Assembly (NCBI GenBank): GCA_963675135.1
Contig: OY776125.1
Coordinates: 20,076,565 to 20,140,564, forward strand
DNA: 64,000 nt
From: Galeopsis tetrahit
Lineage: Eukaryota > Streptophyta > Magnoliopsida > Lamiales > Lamiaceae
Direction of reading: 5' to 3'
Shown: in pieces, positions 34,516-47,400 of the stretch
How positions within the stretch are numbered: the first letter of the stretch is position 1
Layout: each line of letters starts with the position of its first letter
Made by a program: the position numbers and the translations under genes
The notes under the pieces: model-generated
Databases searched by the model: none
What the model was told of the DNA's origin: nothing
The model's input: the letters and a program-made list of their open reading frames with translations, nothing else

Positions 34516-35446
34516 CAAGGATGAAAATATCGCGGATATATCGCAAAATATCGCGGATATATCGCAAAATATCGATGTCGATATCGAAATCGTTCAACCG
34601 TAGTGTAAAATTGGACGGAAATTGGGAAATATCGCGGATATATCGCACAATATCGCAAAATCTAAAAAAATCGCAAACTTATTTGAAATTTTATTTCTAT
34701 ATGCACAAAATTATGGAGTACATTTAATTTTATTTTTAATAGTGCAAGCGAATATATTCTCAATTCACCTCATAATGTTCTTCGGAGAAATATGTCATTT
34801 CACCTACTATTTGTGAACCTCATAATGTTATCATTTTTTTTTTTTGATGGAAGTTAAATACTCATCCCTTTTTTCCCCTCCCCATGACTCGAACCCAGGA
34901 CCTAAGGCCTAGGTAGTGGTGCTCTAACCACTTGAGCTATCCCACTTTGTCTATAATGTTATCATTTTGATATTAATTGTATTTTATCATGTATATTTAT
35001 TTAATCATTTTGTATTGTATTATGTTGTCAATTAGTTTTCGTCAGCCTGTATTTAATTATATTTTATCAATGTTGTTTGGAAAAAGATGTCATTTCACCT
35101 ACTATATTTGAACCTCATAGATCATCATTTTGATATTAATTGTATTTCATCATGTATATTTAATCATTTTATATTGTATTATGTTGTCAATTAGTTTTCG
35201 TCAGCCAGTATTTATATAATTTATTATCTATATATTTGTTTTAAACATATAATTTTAATGACTTTTGAATAGAATACATGTATAATAGTATGTTTTAATA
35301 ATCCCTAAAATTGCATGTTAAATTTCCAAAATTTTAATAAGATTTCCGTCATTTTTTAAATTTTTTTTACGATATCGATGCGATATCGATATATCCGTAA
35401 AATTAAGGTTGCGATATTTGTTGCGATAGCGATATTTTCATCCTTG
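34516..35446. mobile_element. hAT-type MITE (931 bp with nested SINE)
   Basis: Perfect inverted ends CAAGGATGAAAATATCGC / GCGATATTTTCATCCTTG are flanked by an exact 8-bp duplication TTATAGAC (34508-34515 and 35447-35454). The outer parts are full of ATATCGCGGATATATCGC motifs. No transposase is present. A SINE has inserted at 34838. Confidence 0.95.
34838..34952 (-). mobile_element. tRNA-derived SINE (115 bp)
   Basis: Read on the minus strand it starts GGGATAGCTCAAGTGGTTAG (A box) and has GGTTCGAGTC (B box), then ends in an A tract (the T run near 34838). Flanks are a 16-bp duplication ATAATGTTATCATTTT (34822-34837 and 34953-34968). The Pol III boxes look like tRNA but there is no full cloverleaf 3' half, so it is not a tRNA gene. 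Confidence 0.9.
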
Positions 35447-35655
35447 TTATAGACTACTCTTGCACAACATTTTACACTTACAAATACGTTAAACTATGTA
35501 AATAAATGCTATAATATTAATTTATAAGTGTAATAATTTTAGTTGGTAAGTATTATTTTATTAATTTATAAATGTAATGATATCAATTTTATAAGGTGTG
35601 CAAGTTTTTTTTTTTTTTTTTTGACAATACAAACAAGGACATAAAAACATACTTC

Positions 35656-38600
35656 TCAATTAAGAGAAGAAGATAAAGCCAAATCCTTGTAATACTGTGG
35701 GCAATCATCTTCATACCAATTTTGAGGTGATGAAGTGTGTAAAATATTTTTAGCAAGCTCATGAGCAACCCTATTGCAACTCCTTGCGACATGTTGGCAA
35801 TCCCATACTAGGATTTCCTGTAGTAGCTTTCTTATGTCAGCAAGTATACTTTCTTCCTTAACACCCATCTGCATTTTATACTGTATATCATTGATCGCAT
35901 TAGATGATTCAGAGCGTACACCACCAATGCTGATATTCTTCTCAATGCATTTACCAATTCCAACCTCAATTGCCTTAAGTTCTGTAGCATCCACCGTGCC
36001 TGGATTATCAATGTTCAAAGCCCCAGCCATTAGAATCCTACCTCGGGGGTTAATAACCACATATCCAACAGCAAAATGGCCCATTTCGAGATTAAATGAA
36101 GCATCAGTGTAAAGCAAATTGCCTGCCTCAATTGGGAATCCCTCATTTGATTTTGTAATAAAGGTTGCTACGCCACTGTCAATACAATGAGAATTAAGAA
36201 AATCATTCCAATAAGACACAGCCCAATCAACATTAAAACAGTGCTTCAATAGACCTCCCACTTTCAACTGATTAAAGTTCTCTTGGTGAGTAACACTACA
36301 CCTCTCCCTCCAAATAGCCCAGGATATCATAACAATGAAAGAAGCCAAAAGCTTATCAAAACTCTGCAAGCATCTAACCAAAACATCAAAACAATCCCCC
36401 TTAGAGATTTTCTTAATGGCATACCAAAGCCCACAATTCTTCCAAGTATTTTTCGAAAAAGGACATAAAAAGATGCAGTGCATTGAATCCGTTAAAGGAA
36501 AACCACAACAACATCAAATAGAACTAATAGGCACATGATGTTTAGCCAAGTTACCTTCTGCAGCAATGATGTTGTGTACCATTTTCCAACAGAAAATGCG
36601 TACCTTTGGTGGCACTTGCAATTTCCAGATTTCTGCATAAATGCTGCTATAACTTCTTGTGTTTGATGCTCCAGCAATATGAATGTTTGTGCCCTCTGTT
36701 TCCTTATGTTTTGATTAAAAATAGCCCGAAGCCACTGAATATTTCCCTGTCGAAGAAGCAGGCCAATATAGATGATCCTCCTCATGTATATTTGGCTTGG
36801 GTAAACACAAGATGCTCTCCGCTTCAAAAGGCAAGAACGCCTGACGAACCAAATCCACATTCCAGCCTCCATCCTCAAGAAGAAAGCGATTGACATTTGA
36901 AGCACTAGCGATTCTGGAATTAATTCTCCCATCATTAAGACCAAGCACCCAACGATCTTTGAAAATGTGAGTATTACATCCATTCCCAACTCTCCATCTA
37001 GCTCCTTTTTCTACCAGGTCTTTGCTCCAAAATAATGATCTCCACACAAAGGACGGGTTTGAACCCAAACAAATATCCTCAGTAGAATTGTGCTTAATGT
37101 ACTTTGCTCTAAAAATCTTGCTAAGAAGAGAATCTGGAACTGTTAGAATCCTCCAAAGTTGTTTTGCCAATAAAGCCTTATTGAAGTGAATTAAGCTTCT
37201 AAAGCCCAAGCCTCATTCTTCCTTCGGAGAACATAATGTATGCCACTTTTTCCAATGCATTTTCCTTCCTGAATCATTATCACCCCACCAAAAAGCAGTT
37301 GTAATCTTCTCAATTTCAGAGCATACCGACACCGGAATTCTAAAACATGACATTGCATATGAAGGGATGGCCTGAATAACAGCTTTAATAAGAATCTCCT
37401 TACCTCCTTCCGAGAAAGATCTATGACCCCAAGACATAACTCTCTTTCGAACCCTGTCCACCAAGTATTCAAACTTAAGCTTTCTAGCTTTGGGTATAAT
37501 CGTTGGAAGACCAAGATATAACTCATGCCCCCTTGAAGATTGGACACCCAAATTAGTTTTCACAATGACCATATTGTGCTAGTAGGTACATGGACTAAAT
37601 ATAATGGAAGATTTTTCTCTGTTTACAAGTTGTCCAGATGCCTTCTCATACACATAAATGCAATTAGCCACTGCTTGAGATTCTACCTTAGAGGCCTTGA
37701 AATATAGGATGCTGTCGTCAGCAAAGAAAAGATGAGTTAGAACCGGTGCAGACCTAGCAATCCTGAGACCAGAAATTTGTTTCATATCCACCATCCTCGA
37801 GATAATAGAAGAGAAGACCTGTGCACAAAAAACAAACAAGTATGGTGAAAGTGGATCACCTTGGCGCAGACCTCGCGTGGGAACAAAAGAATCCGAAACT
37901 GCCCCATTCAATTTAATGCAGTATGACACCGAAGAGATACACTTCGAGATCAACTGTATCCAATTTGAAGAGAAACCCATCGAATTGAGTACTGCCAGAA
38001 GGAATTTCCATTCAATCCTATCATATGCCTTGCTCATATCCAATTTAAGAGCAGCATATCCAACCTTACTTTTTGAGCTTTTCAAATGATGCATCCCCTC
38101 ATATGCAAGCAAAATATTATCACTAATAAGCCTTCCAGAGACAAAAGCACTTTCGTGCTGATCAATTAAATCACCCATAACACTCTTCAACCTATTTGTC
38201 ATTGTGCGTGCCAGAATACGATAACAAACATTACACAAACTAATTGGCCTAAAATGTTGTGGTAAGGATGGATTACCAATTTTCGGAATAAGCGTGATTA
38301 TAGTCTGATTCCATTGTTGCAATGTTCCATTTCCATTTAACACATTTAGGATCGCATTAGATACATCTTCTCCAATCAAATTCCAATTTGCATGATAAAA
38401 AGACGCCGGAAAACCATCAGGGCCCGGTGCTTTCCAAGGAGAGAGATCCCTAGCAGCTTTGGCCACCTCACATTTGGAAAAAGGAACATTTAGGTAGTGA
38501 AACTTATCCTCCGATAATCGGGCATTCAAGAATTGTGTGGCTCGCCCAACCTCAGCATCTGTGGGATTATTAGAGGTAAAAATATTTCGGAAATAATCAA

Positions 38601-39789
38601 CAAAAACTTGGTTAATACCTTGTTTGTTGTACTGCCAGGTACCTGTAATATCACAAATTTTTCGAACATTATTTACTCTCTATCGCAGATTAGCACGGGA
38701 GTGAAAAAATTTCGTATTTTGATCACCCTCTTTGAGCCATAAAACACGCGCCCGTTGCTTCCAAAACCACTCTTCTTGAGTAGAGAGCCTTGCCAATTCA
38801 GCCTCCAACATAGAGACTTTATCCATATCCGGCGTTTGATCATCCATGTTCAACAAATCCGCAATAAGATTTTGGGTATGTTTAATTCTTTGTGAAAGAG
38901 TACCCCCTTTATTTTTTGCCCATTTCCTCAAAAACTTACCACACTTCTCCAAGGAATCTTGCAAAGATGTACATGACGTTGGCTTGTGCCATATTGAGGA
39001 TATAAAGCTACCAAAGTCCGGTTCTTTCATCCAACAATTTTCAAATTTAAAAGATTTTTCATGATGACCGGCCACATTGAATATTCTAGCATCCATTTCA
39101 ATCAAAATTGGTCTGTGATCAGAGCTGGAATAATCCAAAGAGGAAGCCGAATAATCTGAAAATAGCTAAATCCAACTCTCATTAGCCAAAAAACGATCCA
39201 ATTTCTCCTTTATGAAATTAGTTCCTTTTTGTCTATTATTCCAAGTATACTTAGAACCCCTCATCTTAAGGCATTGCAATTCATTGTGATGTATAACCTC
39301 TTGGAATAACGAGATTCTCCCAGCCTTGCTATTTAAACCCCCAAATTTCTCATCATTAAATAAGACTTCATTAAAATCACCACCAATGATCCAAGGTTGT
39401 GGAAGGTTTGGTAAATAATTCTTAAGTCTTTTTAAAAGCTGCCATGATGCAATTCTGTGATGAGAATTAGGGTGTCCATAAAACCCCGTGAATCTCCAAA
39501 TACCACAAGAATCAGCAGTCGAACAATCAATGTGCCCTTTGGAATAAGACAAAACAGAAACATCACATTCATTCCAAAATAGAACCAGACCACCCGAAAG
39601 ACCACAAGGATTGACACTAAAAGCAGAAGCAAACCCTAGCCTAACTTTTAAAACATCAACAAAGGATGAACAACATTTCGACTCAGAAATAAACAAGAAA
39701 GAAGGGTGATGCCTAAGGACCAGATTCCTCATGCTACTGAACGCACGTGAGCTGGAGATGCCCCGTGCGTTCCAACATATTAATTTCAT
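35656..39789 (-). pseudogene. LINE ORF2: endonuclease, reverse transcriptase, zf-RVT, RNase H, with six in-frame stops
   Basis: The start ATG at 39789 opens MKLICWNARGIS. The AP-endonuclease carries GGDFNEV and SDHRPI. The reverse transcriptase shows APGPDGFPASFY, RPISLCNV, DMSKAYDRIEW, GLRQGDPLSPYLF and the catalytic FADDSI. The zf-RVT zinc site follows, then RNase H with LYTDASFN and ATELKAIEVGI; in the next motif (RSESSNAIN) the expected acidic residue seems lost. In-frame stops lie at 39166, 38680, 37579, 37213, 36715 and about 36510; the same frame holds from start to the true end at 35656. The protein is therefore dead, though the family is unmistakable. Confidence 0.92.
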
Positions 39790-41615
39790 TCCTCATGGCG
39801 GGGTTGAGTTACCTCAACCTCCGCCGGACCATTAATGGAAATTGCAGTACCATATTCTTCAATCATACTTTTAGCTTTCTTAAAAAAGAACAAGCTGTCA
39901 ATTTCATTCCTGACACGCACTGCTGCCTCATAGTCTACTAAGTCACCCGAGCAAGCAGTCCAAGGCCTTTTTTTTCCAGCTACCATGTCACCCAGAATTC
40001 CATCTTCATCCTCACCATCTGGGATCTCAACATATTCCCTTTCGTGCTCCTCATCAGTCCATTGATTTTGACCCACCTCTTCACGGTATGGAACATATGG
40101 TTCTTCACCTTCATAAATGATTTCAACGTAGTCATTAAAATCAAAGGCTCTGAAATTTCTTCCAACATGATGAACAACCCGATAATCCGTCCCGTTATCT
40201 TTATCCTCACCCCAAAGAGACTCTTTCGCCATCCTCTACTCACATCCTGCCGGAATGGTAAAATTCAAAGGTTCCAAACACATACCAGTCCTAGGATCCA
40301 CCCTTGCCTTACCTCTCACACTTGCCTCAGCTTCAGTACCTTTTTTCGGCATCAAATCCCTAAACGTATACACCTCCTCCCTTTCTTTCTGGTTCCTTTG
40401 AGTTTCAACAGCAACATTCCACTGGCCCACCTCCTCTTCTCTTTCCACTTCTTTCCACATATCCTTAACACCTTCATCAAGGAGGATAGCCTTACCTTTA
40501 GCACGACTTCTCTCCTCCGAATCATTGCTCGCATGCTCTTCCAGATTTATAACAGCCTTCCCCTTCTCCATTCTCCCTTCCTCCGAAGAAGCATTTCCCA
40601 TAGATCCTCTAACAGTAGAGACATTAGCTTCAGCCACCACCGGCAACCTTTGAGCACGAAAACCCAAAAGATCCAGGAGCCCTTGCATGTTTTCATCCGA
40701 TGGGCACTTTTGCTTGTCAGATCTTAACCATTCTGGGAAGAATTTATGACTTTCAAGCCACTGATCATCTTTGCCTCTTGCCAGGATACATCCCTTAACT
40801 GAGTGAGTCAGGTGTCCACACAGGTAGCAGAAATCGGACAGCCGCTCATATCGAAAGAAGACCATGCATTTGCTATCATTCACCGTCATGTAAGTGAAAC
40901 GACATAACGTAGCCTCCGTATCCAAAAGAACACGAACCCTAAGAGATTCTCCAAGAGTCGTTTCACCTTCCTTCGCATCAACCTTCAAAACTTCACCAAG
41001 AACACGACCAACTCTTTCACCAGTTACCTTTGTCATTGCATGCACCGCTAAGCCATGCATCTGCACCCAGAAAGGAACACGATTCATTTTGATGCTTGCA
41101 AACCGTTCCAACCCAGTAAGTGGCTTGAGCACCATCAGGGATCTTCTTAGTTTCCATGGCTGCATATCGAGCACTTCCTGCATCTCAACCTTAGTCTGGA
41201 ATTCAATGACATAGAGGCCCTCCCCAACCACGGCTATCTGCAGAGAAGATACATTTTGCCATGAAGAGAGAAGGAGTTTCTTTAACTCAGCTAAGTTAAA
41301 GAATCTCCTAGAAACGAACTTTAAAACAGCAGATTTTGTAGGAACAATAAGTTCGTTCGCCTGGAACTCAGTGTTGGAGCCCTCCTTATCCGAAATGGAC
41401 CAAGCACTGAATTGTTCTTGGATAGCCATATTCATTTTTGAGAGAGAAAAATATTTATCAAACCAGAGAAGAAATAGAGGTAATGGTGTCTGTCCATTTG
41501 CCATTGCTCTAGAATTTATAGGACAAATCACCAAGAGAAAACCACGGGCGAAGCTGCAATCCATTGGCCAAACTACAGAATAAAATCTTATGTCGGATTC
41601 TTTAGCCAACATCAC
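39786..41615 (-). pseudogene. LINE ORF1: DUF4283 and CCHC zinc-knuckle gag-like protein, one in-frame stop
   Basis: Likely starts are the ATG at 41504 or 41435 (MNMAIQEQF); the open frame begins at 41615. A DUF4283-like RNA-binding region (FVSRRFFNLAELKKLL to WKLRRSLMVLKPL) is followed by the zinc knuckle CYLCGHLTHSVKGC (C-x2-C-x4-H-x4-C). A charged, low-complexity C-terminus follows. TAG at 40238-40236 interrupts the frame, which then stays open to TGA at 39788-39786. That stop overlaps the ORF2 start as ATGA. The protein would coat LINE RNA. Confidence 0.85.
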
Positions 41616-41853
41616 AACACACTATTCCAAAAACCAATGAAGATCGGAGGCCGGAAAAAATGAAAAACTCCCTTCAAAAACACCGGCGTTATTAACACAT
41701 CCAGTATATGAGCGAGTAATGTTAACGCGAGTAATTAATGTTTAAAAAGCACAAGAGATATCTAATGATGAGAAAGATATTGTGAGAATCAAGGAAATCG
41801 AAAGGCAGAAAGGATGTTTGGAATGATAAGCACGCATTAAATGCAAAGTATTA

Positions 41854-43561
41854 CAGTAAAACCTCTAAAAAAGAATACTCTATTAAGGAATAAACTCTCT
41901 TTAGGAATAAAAATTCATGGTCCCAACTTGGGACCAGTTATAATTTGGAATAAACTCCATATTGTCATAATTCATATTTTTTCAAGTCCCAACATAAAGA
42001 AATACACCTCCATCTAGGAATAAATCATAATAATATATATAATTTTACAATAGATTTAAGTTGATTTAAAATACTTGTTCAAGGTTGATTGTGACAATGA
42101 TTTAATCTTTTGTGTTGTAACCTTATCCTTCAACTTGTGTGTGCGCATTAGCTTGTCCACATGACCACCTTCTTGTTGAACCCAAAACATTTTCAACTTG
42201 TCGAGTATTTATAGATGAAAAAATTAAAGCAATCAAAAGCAAGTACATGTATCTATGGTGGGTGACTCTTGAGTAGGGGTGTCAAAATCAGCCCGGCCCG
42301 ATGGGCCAGCCCGACCCACCCGACAAACAGGCCAGGCTGGGCCTGATTTATAGAGGCCCAAAAAAAATCGGGCCGATTTGGCCCGGCCCAAATGGCCTGT
42401 CGGGCCGACCGGGCCCAGGCCGGACTTGGCCCGGATTTTCGGGCTGGCCCGGTACTTTAATAAAAATTAATAAATGTAAAATCCTAAAACTAATTTGCAG
42501 CAACCCTCAAAATATCCCGTGTCTTCATTTCTCCCAGATCCAGAAAACCCTCAAAATATCCATCGCCCTCTTCTTCATTCCTCCCTAATCCAGGAGCGCC
42601 ACCCGCCATCTCCAGCCACAGGCGCACACCCACCGGCTATGCCAACATCCACCCACCGGCGTACAACGCGCACGTGAGCGGTTACCTCCATCCGCAGGCT
42701 GCATACAACCCCAGCCACGCCACCTCCGCCACTCTGGTTTCTGGCCACGCCACCTCCACCACTCTAGTCTCCGACCAGTCAAAGTAAATTCAAAATTTTG
42801 GATATTTTATTTTTATGGGACTGTTTGAATATTAAAATGAAATATCCTAAAACCTTAAAAAAAAAAAAAGGAATAGAATCATGAAGTAATTTGCTTTTAG
42901 GCCCTGCATATTTGGTAATACTTATGTTTTTAGAGGTTGTGATTCTTGTGAACTTGTGGTGGTATGTTTTGTTTTGTTTTTACGTTGATTTACAGAATGG
43001 GAGAGGGGATTTCAGCAAAAAGAGTAGATGAAGACCTAGATTGAATATTTGGGTTTTTTGAATTGTAGTTGGGCCCATGGTACATTGGGCTATGGTAGTA
43101 TAAATTACTGCCCCAAACATGCCCACCAATTTGTTTAATTCCTCCATTAAATTTATTATTATTATTTTTTAAAATTATAAGACAACGGGCCAAAATGGCC
43201 CGATGGCCCGACAGCCCGTCCAGGGCCAGACTGGGCTTCAATTTTACAGGCCCAATAGGAATCGGGCCGGGTCAGCCCGGCCCGACAAAATGATGTGGCC
43301 CGATGGGCAGATACCGGGCTGGCCCGGCCCGACCTCTTTGACAGCCCTACTTTTGAGTATTGTCTTTACATATTACGTGAGTAAATTAGTTCAATTAAGT
43401 TCAACACATTACATCATGTACATGTATCTACTAATTATACCATTATATAATATACATGCATTTAAAAAAAAAAAAAAACATTATAACTCTATTTAGGCAT
43501 AACCCCCATTTAGGAATTTTTTTTGTGGTCCCAAGGATATGACTATAGAGAGATTTTACTG
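41854..43561. mobile_element. Emigrant-like element with a nested hAT element
   Basis: CAGTAAAACCTCT at the left and AGAGATTTTACTG at the right are flanked by TA on both sides. The interior near both ends has the family motif GGTCCCAA(C/G) and TTTAGGAATA. Without the hAT insertion it would be about 630 bp. It shares its first 13 bases with the element at 10161. No transposase is seen. Confidence 0.85.
42274..43349. mobile_element. hAT-type non-autonomous element with GC-rich insert (1,076 bp)
   Basis: The ends TAGGGGTGTCAAAATCAG and TTTGACAGCCCTA are flanked by CTCTTGAG (42266-42273) and CTTTTGAG (43350-43357), an 8-bp duplication with one mismatch. Inside each end lie many GGCCCGGCCCGA motifs that can fold back. 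Between them, 42480-42780, is a C-rich segment unlike its surroundings, with a short internal duplication (CCACGCCACCTCC twice). It might be a captured host fragment. No recognisable protein results. Confidence 0.85.
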
Positions 43562-43563
43562 TA

Positions 43564-44485
43564 GTAAGAAAATAGGGTAGATGAAAAGGCACTTTTTCAG
43601 AATAACACAAAAAAAGGAAGAGAAACTCACATTCATTAACTCCTTTTAGACAGATAAAAAAACGGAGAGGATTTTTTGTAATAAGAGAAATGAATTTACT
43701 AGGTGCAAGTTTTATTTTACAGTGAATGTAATCAAACAATTATGTATGCAGAATATAAAGAATAACACTTATATATGAAATATTTATATATAAAATTTGT
43801 CTATTTAAAACAATCAAAAAAAATTGCGGGTTTATTCGAGTCGCCAAAAAATTCGTTGATCGCAAGCCGATGGTTTACACCACATGATTAAAATATTGTT
43901 ACTGCAAGATCAAAATATTATCACTACAAGATAAACAATGTACTACTACAAGTCAAAAAATATTTAGATAAATTTGTTCAAAAAACTAAATATTCGAATA
44001 TTTTTAGAGCGTAGTACATTTTTAGTCTTATAGTGACAATACAGTACAATAATTTTATAGTAATACGAAGTACAATTTTAGTCATATTTAGTAAAAAAAT
44101 ACTTGAATGTGAAAAAATATATTCTAGTTCAGTTTCACAACTCAGCGAAATTTTATCCCAAAATTTATTTTAATTAACTGGAGTATATTTTAATAAGTTT
44201 TGATGGATTATAGAAGGGTAAAAATGTAAAATGACAAAATTACACACAACGAAAATCTGTTTAAAATTGTAGCAGTGAGAGAGGGGAGAAAAACCTCGCA
44301 CCTGTGCAAGTAGAAACCTAGAAAGAAAAAGGAAGAAACGGAGAAGAAAAGACCCAAAATCTCCGGATCCAGTGCCGGCACGATCCGGCCCGTCAGAGCA
44401 AAGTCTATTTTAGTCTTTCATACATCTTCTTCTCCTCTTCAAACAAAATTCCTCTAGGGTCCTTGAGAAACTTAGGGCTCTATCC
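43564..44485. other. Upstream region of TFIIF-beta
   Basis: AT-rich DNA with no recognised gene. The last 200 bases become purine-rich and then C-rich, as in a TATA-less housekeeping promoter. No convincing TATA box lies before the ATG. Confidence 0.5.
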
Positions 44486-47400
44486 ATGGAGGAAGACCAC
44501 ACTAAAGGTGACACTGCCGTTGATACTTCCAAGGCCGACCGATCAGTCTGGCTCATGAAGTGCCCTCCGGTCGTCTCCAAGGCCTGGCAATCCTCCGCCG
44601 CCTCCGCCACCGCCGACACTCCGCCCATCGCTAAAGTTGTCGTCTCTCTCGATCTCCTCCAACCTGACTCCTCTCACCAGGTCAACATTCTTTCTGCCTC
44701 TCTGTTTATGTGATTGTGGTATGTGTGATGCTCGCTCGTGCGATGTTTTCGTGTTTCTGTGATTTTTATGAAATTTTGCGTCTGGAATTTGTGAATTTTG
44801 TTATGGTTATGATTGCTGAATTTAATTTGTAATTTGTGTGCGCGCTTCAGTTTACTATGGACATGGTTGGGAGTGAGGGTGTTGTGAATATGCCCAAGAG
44901 TTTCTCCCTCAACATGTTTAAGGATTTCGTTCCCATGGGTATTTTCTCCGAGTCGAATCAAGGTGAGTTTTCATAATTTACTAATATTCTCCTCTATGGT
45001 GAAGTGTGTGCCACAATTATCTGCTGTTGGTATAATTGTCATCCTATACGGTTTCATTATTGCTTCTCTTATTTTAGGTATTTAGCATCTGTGATGAACT
45101 TAAATTTGCCTTTGAATCCTTATGATTTATGTCATACACTTTCTGTTTCTATGAAATTTTAGATAAGCTTGATGCCCACTGCAGTTGAAAAGTTATGATT
45201 GGTAATGGTAAAATTTGGATTTGTGTTGAGAAGTCTAGAAATGTGCTGCCTAGTTACATATGCCATATAGTTATGAAGAACAACTGGTAGTGTGGTGTAC
45301 ATCCTGAAGTATGGATGTGCTATAGGAAACAGTGGATAAATTATTTTTCTAAACGTTCTATATTGAGGTTGAATTCTGTACCAACTGATCTCCTAACTAA
45401 ACCAGCTCTTATGTAACAAAGAGAGAATGCAATTCAGATCCTACCTAAATTCCATTTATATTGTTGGTAGGATCATGCATTAAGCATGAAAACTAGTCTT
45501 TTTTCTCCTTAACCATGTATGATTAAGGGTAGAGTGTTCTTGCTTCTGGTCTTAGTTTTGAGGGGCATTCACATGTCCCCCATGTGGTGAATTGAATGGA
45601 AATTTGGTTGGTGCAGTTTGTTTGCCACATCTGTAGATATGTTATTACAACCAAGCGTTTTCTGTTGTCTTGTTGAATTTTACAAGTGCTATACGGTTGA
45701 GACGTAACTGCTAAGGAATTTTTGGTTCTGAGTTTCTGATCATTTTGATTGGGCTCGAGTCCAGTCTAGAGAGAAAAACTTTAAAGAGAAAAATGATTAC
45801 TTTGAAGCGATGCCTTTTCTTCTCAGAATTTAATCTAGTATATGATATCTATAACTTGGTCAGATAACTGATAATTAGTTTCACCATGCATTGTCTAGTA
45901 TCTCATGCAACCTAATTTCTGGGCAGACATGTTTCCATTAGCCGTTTTGCTGCCCTTTTACATCATCCATGATATGTGCATGTGTATCCAAAAATGTCTT
46001 GCATAGTTGGATGTATACAATAGTCTTTTTTTTTGTTGCCAGTTTATATAAAAGAACATTTTCTTTTAAAGGAAGAGTGGCAACAGAAGGTAAAGTGGAA
46101 CACAAATTTGATATGAAGCCCCACCATGAAAACATTGAAGAGTACAGAAAAATGTGCCGGGAAAGGACAAATAAGTCCATGGTCAAGAGTAGACAAATCC
46201 AGGTCAAACAGTTATTTCACTTTCAATATTTGCCTCTGTTTTTTTAATGAATTCATGCTAAAGTATCTTCTCCGTTCTTGATTTAATATTTATCAGGTAA
46301 TCAATAATGATCGTGGTGCATACATGAGGCCTATGCCTGGAATGATGGGATTGATTACGTCAACTTCAAAGGTAATTAGGTTATTTATTGCTTTTCCTTG
46401 TTGGGGTTGAGTGATGAAAATGTACTTGTTATGATTCCTTTCAAAAATGAGAATTGTGAGGGCTACACACACTTTTATAGAGAGACAAAAGGTTGGTGTT
46501 CTAGGAAAGGCAAGGAACGTGAAAGAAGCATTCTTCCTGAAGATATTTTTTTTAATAAAAATTTTGTATGGTTGTGACAATTTGTGATTCTGATATTCTG
46601 CTTGGTGCCTGGGAAAGTGATTACTTGTAAATCATGTAGGTTATATAATATGTGGATCTTAATTAATTCAAATCAATATCGTATTAACATGATTCTATTA
46701 ACAAGCACAAAATATTAAAATCAACCTTTCAAATGGAATCAGAAGGCCAGGGTTCTGTATTGCTGAATATGACGTATAACAAGCCACTGTGTTCAACAAT
46801 TGGTTGTCTAGAAAAACTCAACACTGGAGCTGGTTGTGGTTTGTGGGTTTAGGGCATCTGAATAAGTGGAATATGGTGTTGCTGCAATTACCCGTTGAGG
46901 CAATTAATGTTTGTGCAGATGAATTTTTCATTCTTAAAACCCTTTTTCACATTTGCTCGTATTTCAACTTACACATTGTTTTTTTCCCCCAACTCCACAA
47001 AGTATCCTTAACTGTTTGGTTTTAATGAGTGAACTTTTTACATGAAATGAATTGAAACTTGCAGGATAAGAAAAAACCAGCTCCAGTTAAGGGGTCAGAT
47101 GTGAAGAGAACTAGAAGGGATCGTGGGGAGTTGGAAGATATCATGTTTAAGCTTTTCGAAAGGCAACCTAATTGGACACTGAAGCAGCTTGTTCAAGAGA
47201 CTGATCAACCCGCGGTATGCCCTTAGCTTATCATTCTGTTTTATGCAAAGTCTGAAACTAATTATGTTGTGGATCTGTGACTTATGTTTTCTATTGCCCT
47301 TTTGTTTTAAGGCTTAATTTCTGCAAAAATCACCATCTTTTCACAAATTGCAGTCTAATCTAAACTTGAGTATTGGCAAATAACCTCAATTAAAAAAAGA

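Larger units (their letters stand above)
35605..41700 (-). mobile_element. Nearly full-length L1-type LINE with RNase H, inactivated by stops
   Basis: A T tract at about 35607-35623 is the poly(A) tail on the minus strand. ORF1 and ORF2 follow upstream in the usual order, with a 5' leader reaching about 41700. All coding damage seen is in-frame nonsense, with no frameshift noticed. I could not find a convincing target-site duplication, so the 5' end is approximate. Confidence 0.85.

Noticed and set aside
34860..34950. tRNA gene on the minus strand
   Set aside because: The A and B boxes are present, but the target-site duplication and A tract identify a SINE, and the acceptor stem does not close.
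45330..45420. Copia C-terminal-like segment (VPTDLLTKPA) in TFIIF-beta intron 2
   Set aside because: The match is about ten residues with no supporting copia sequence on either side, so chance cannot be excluded.
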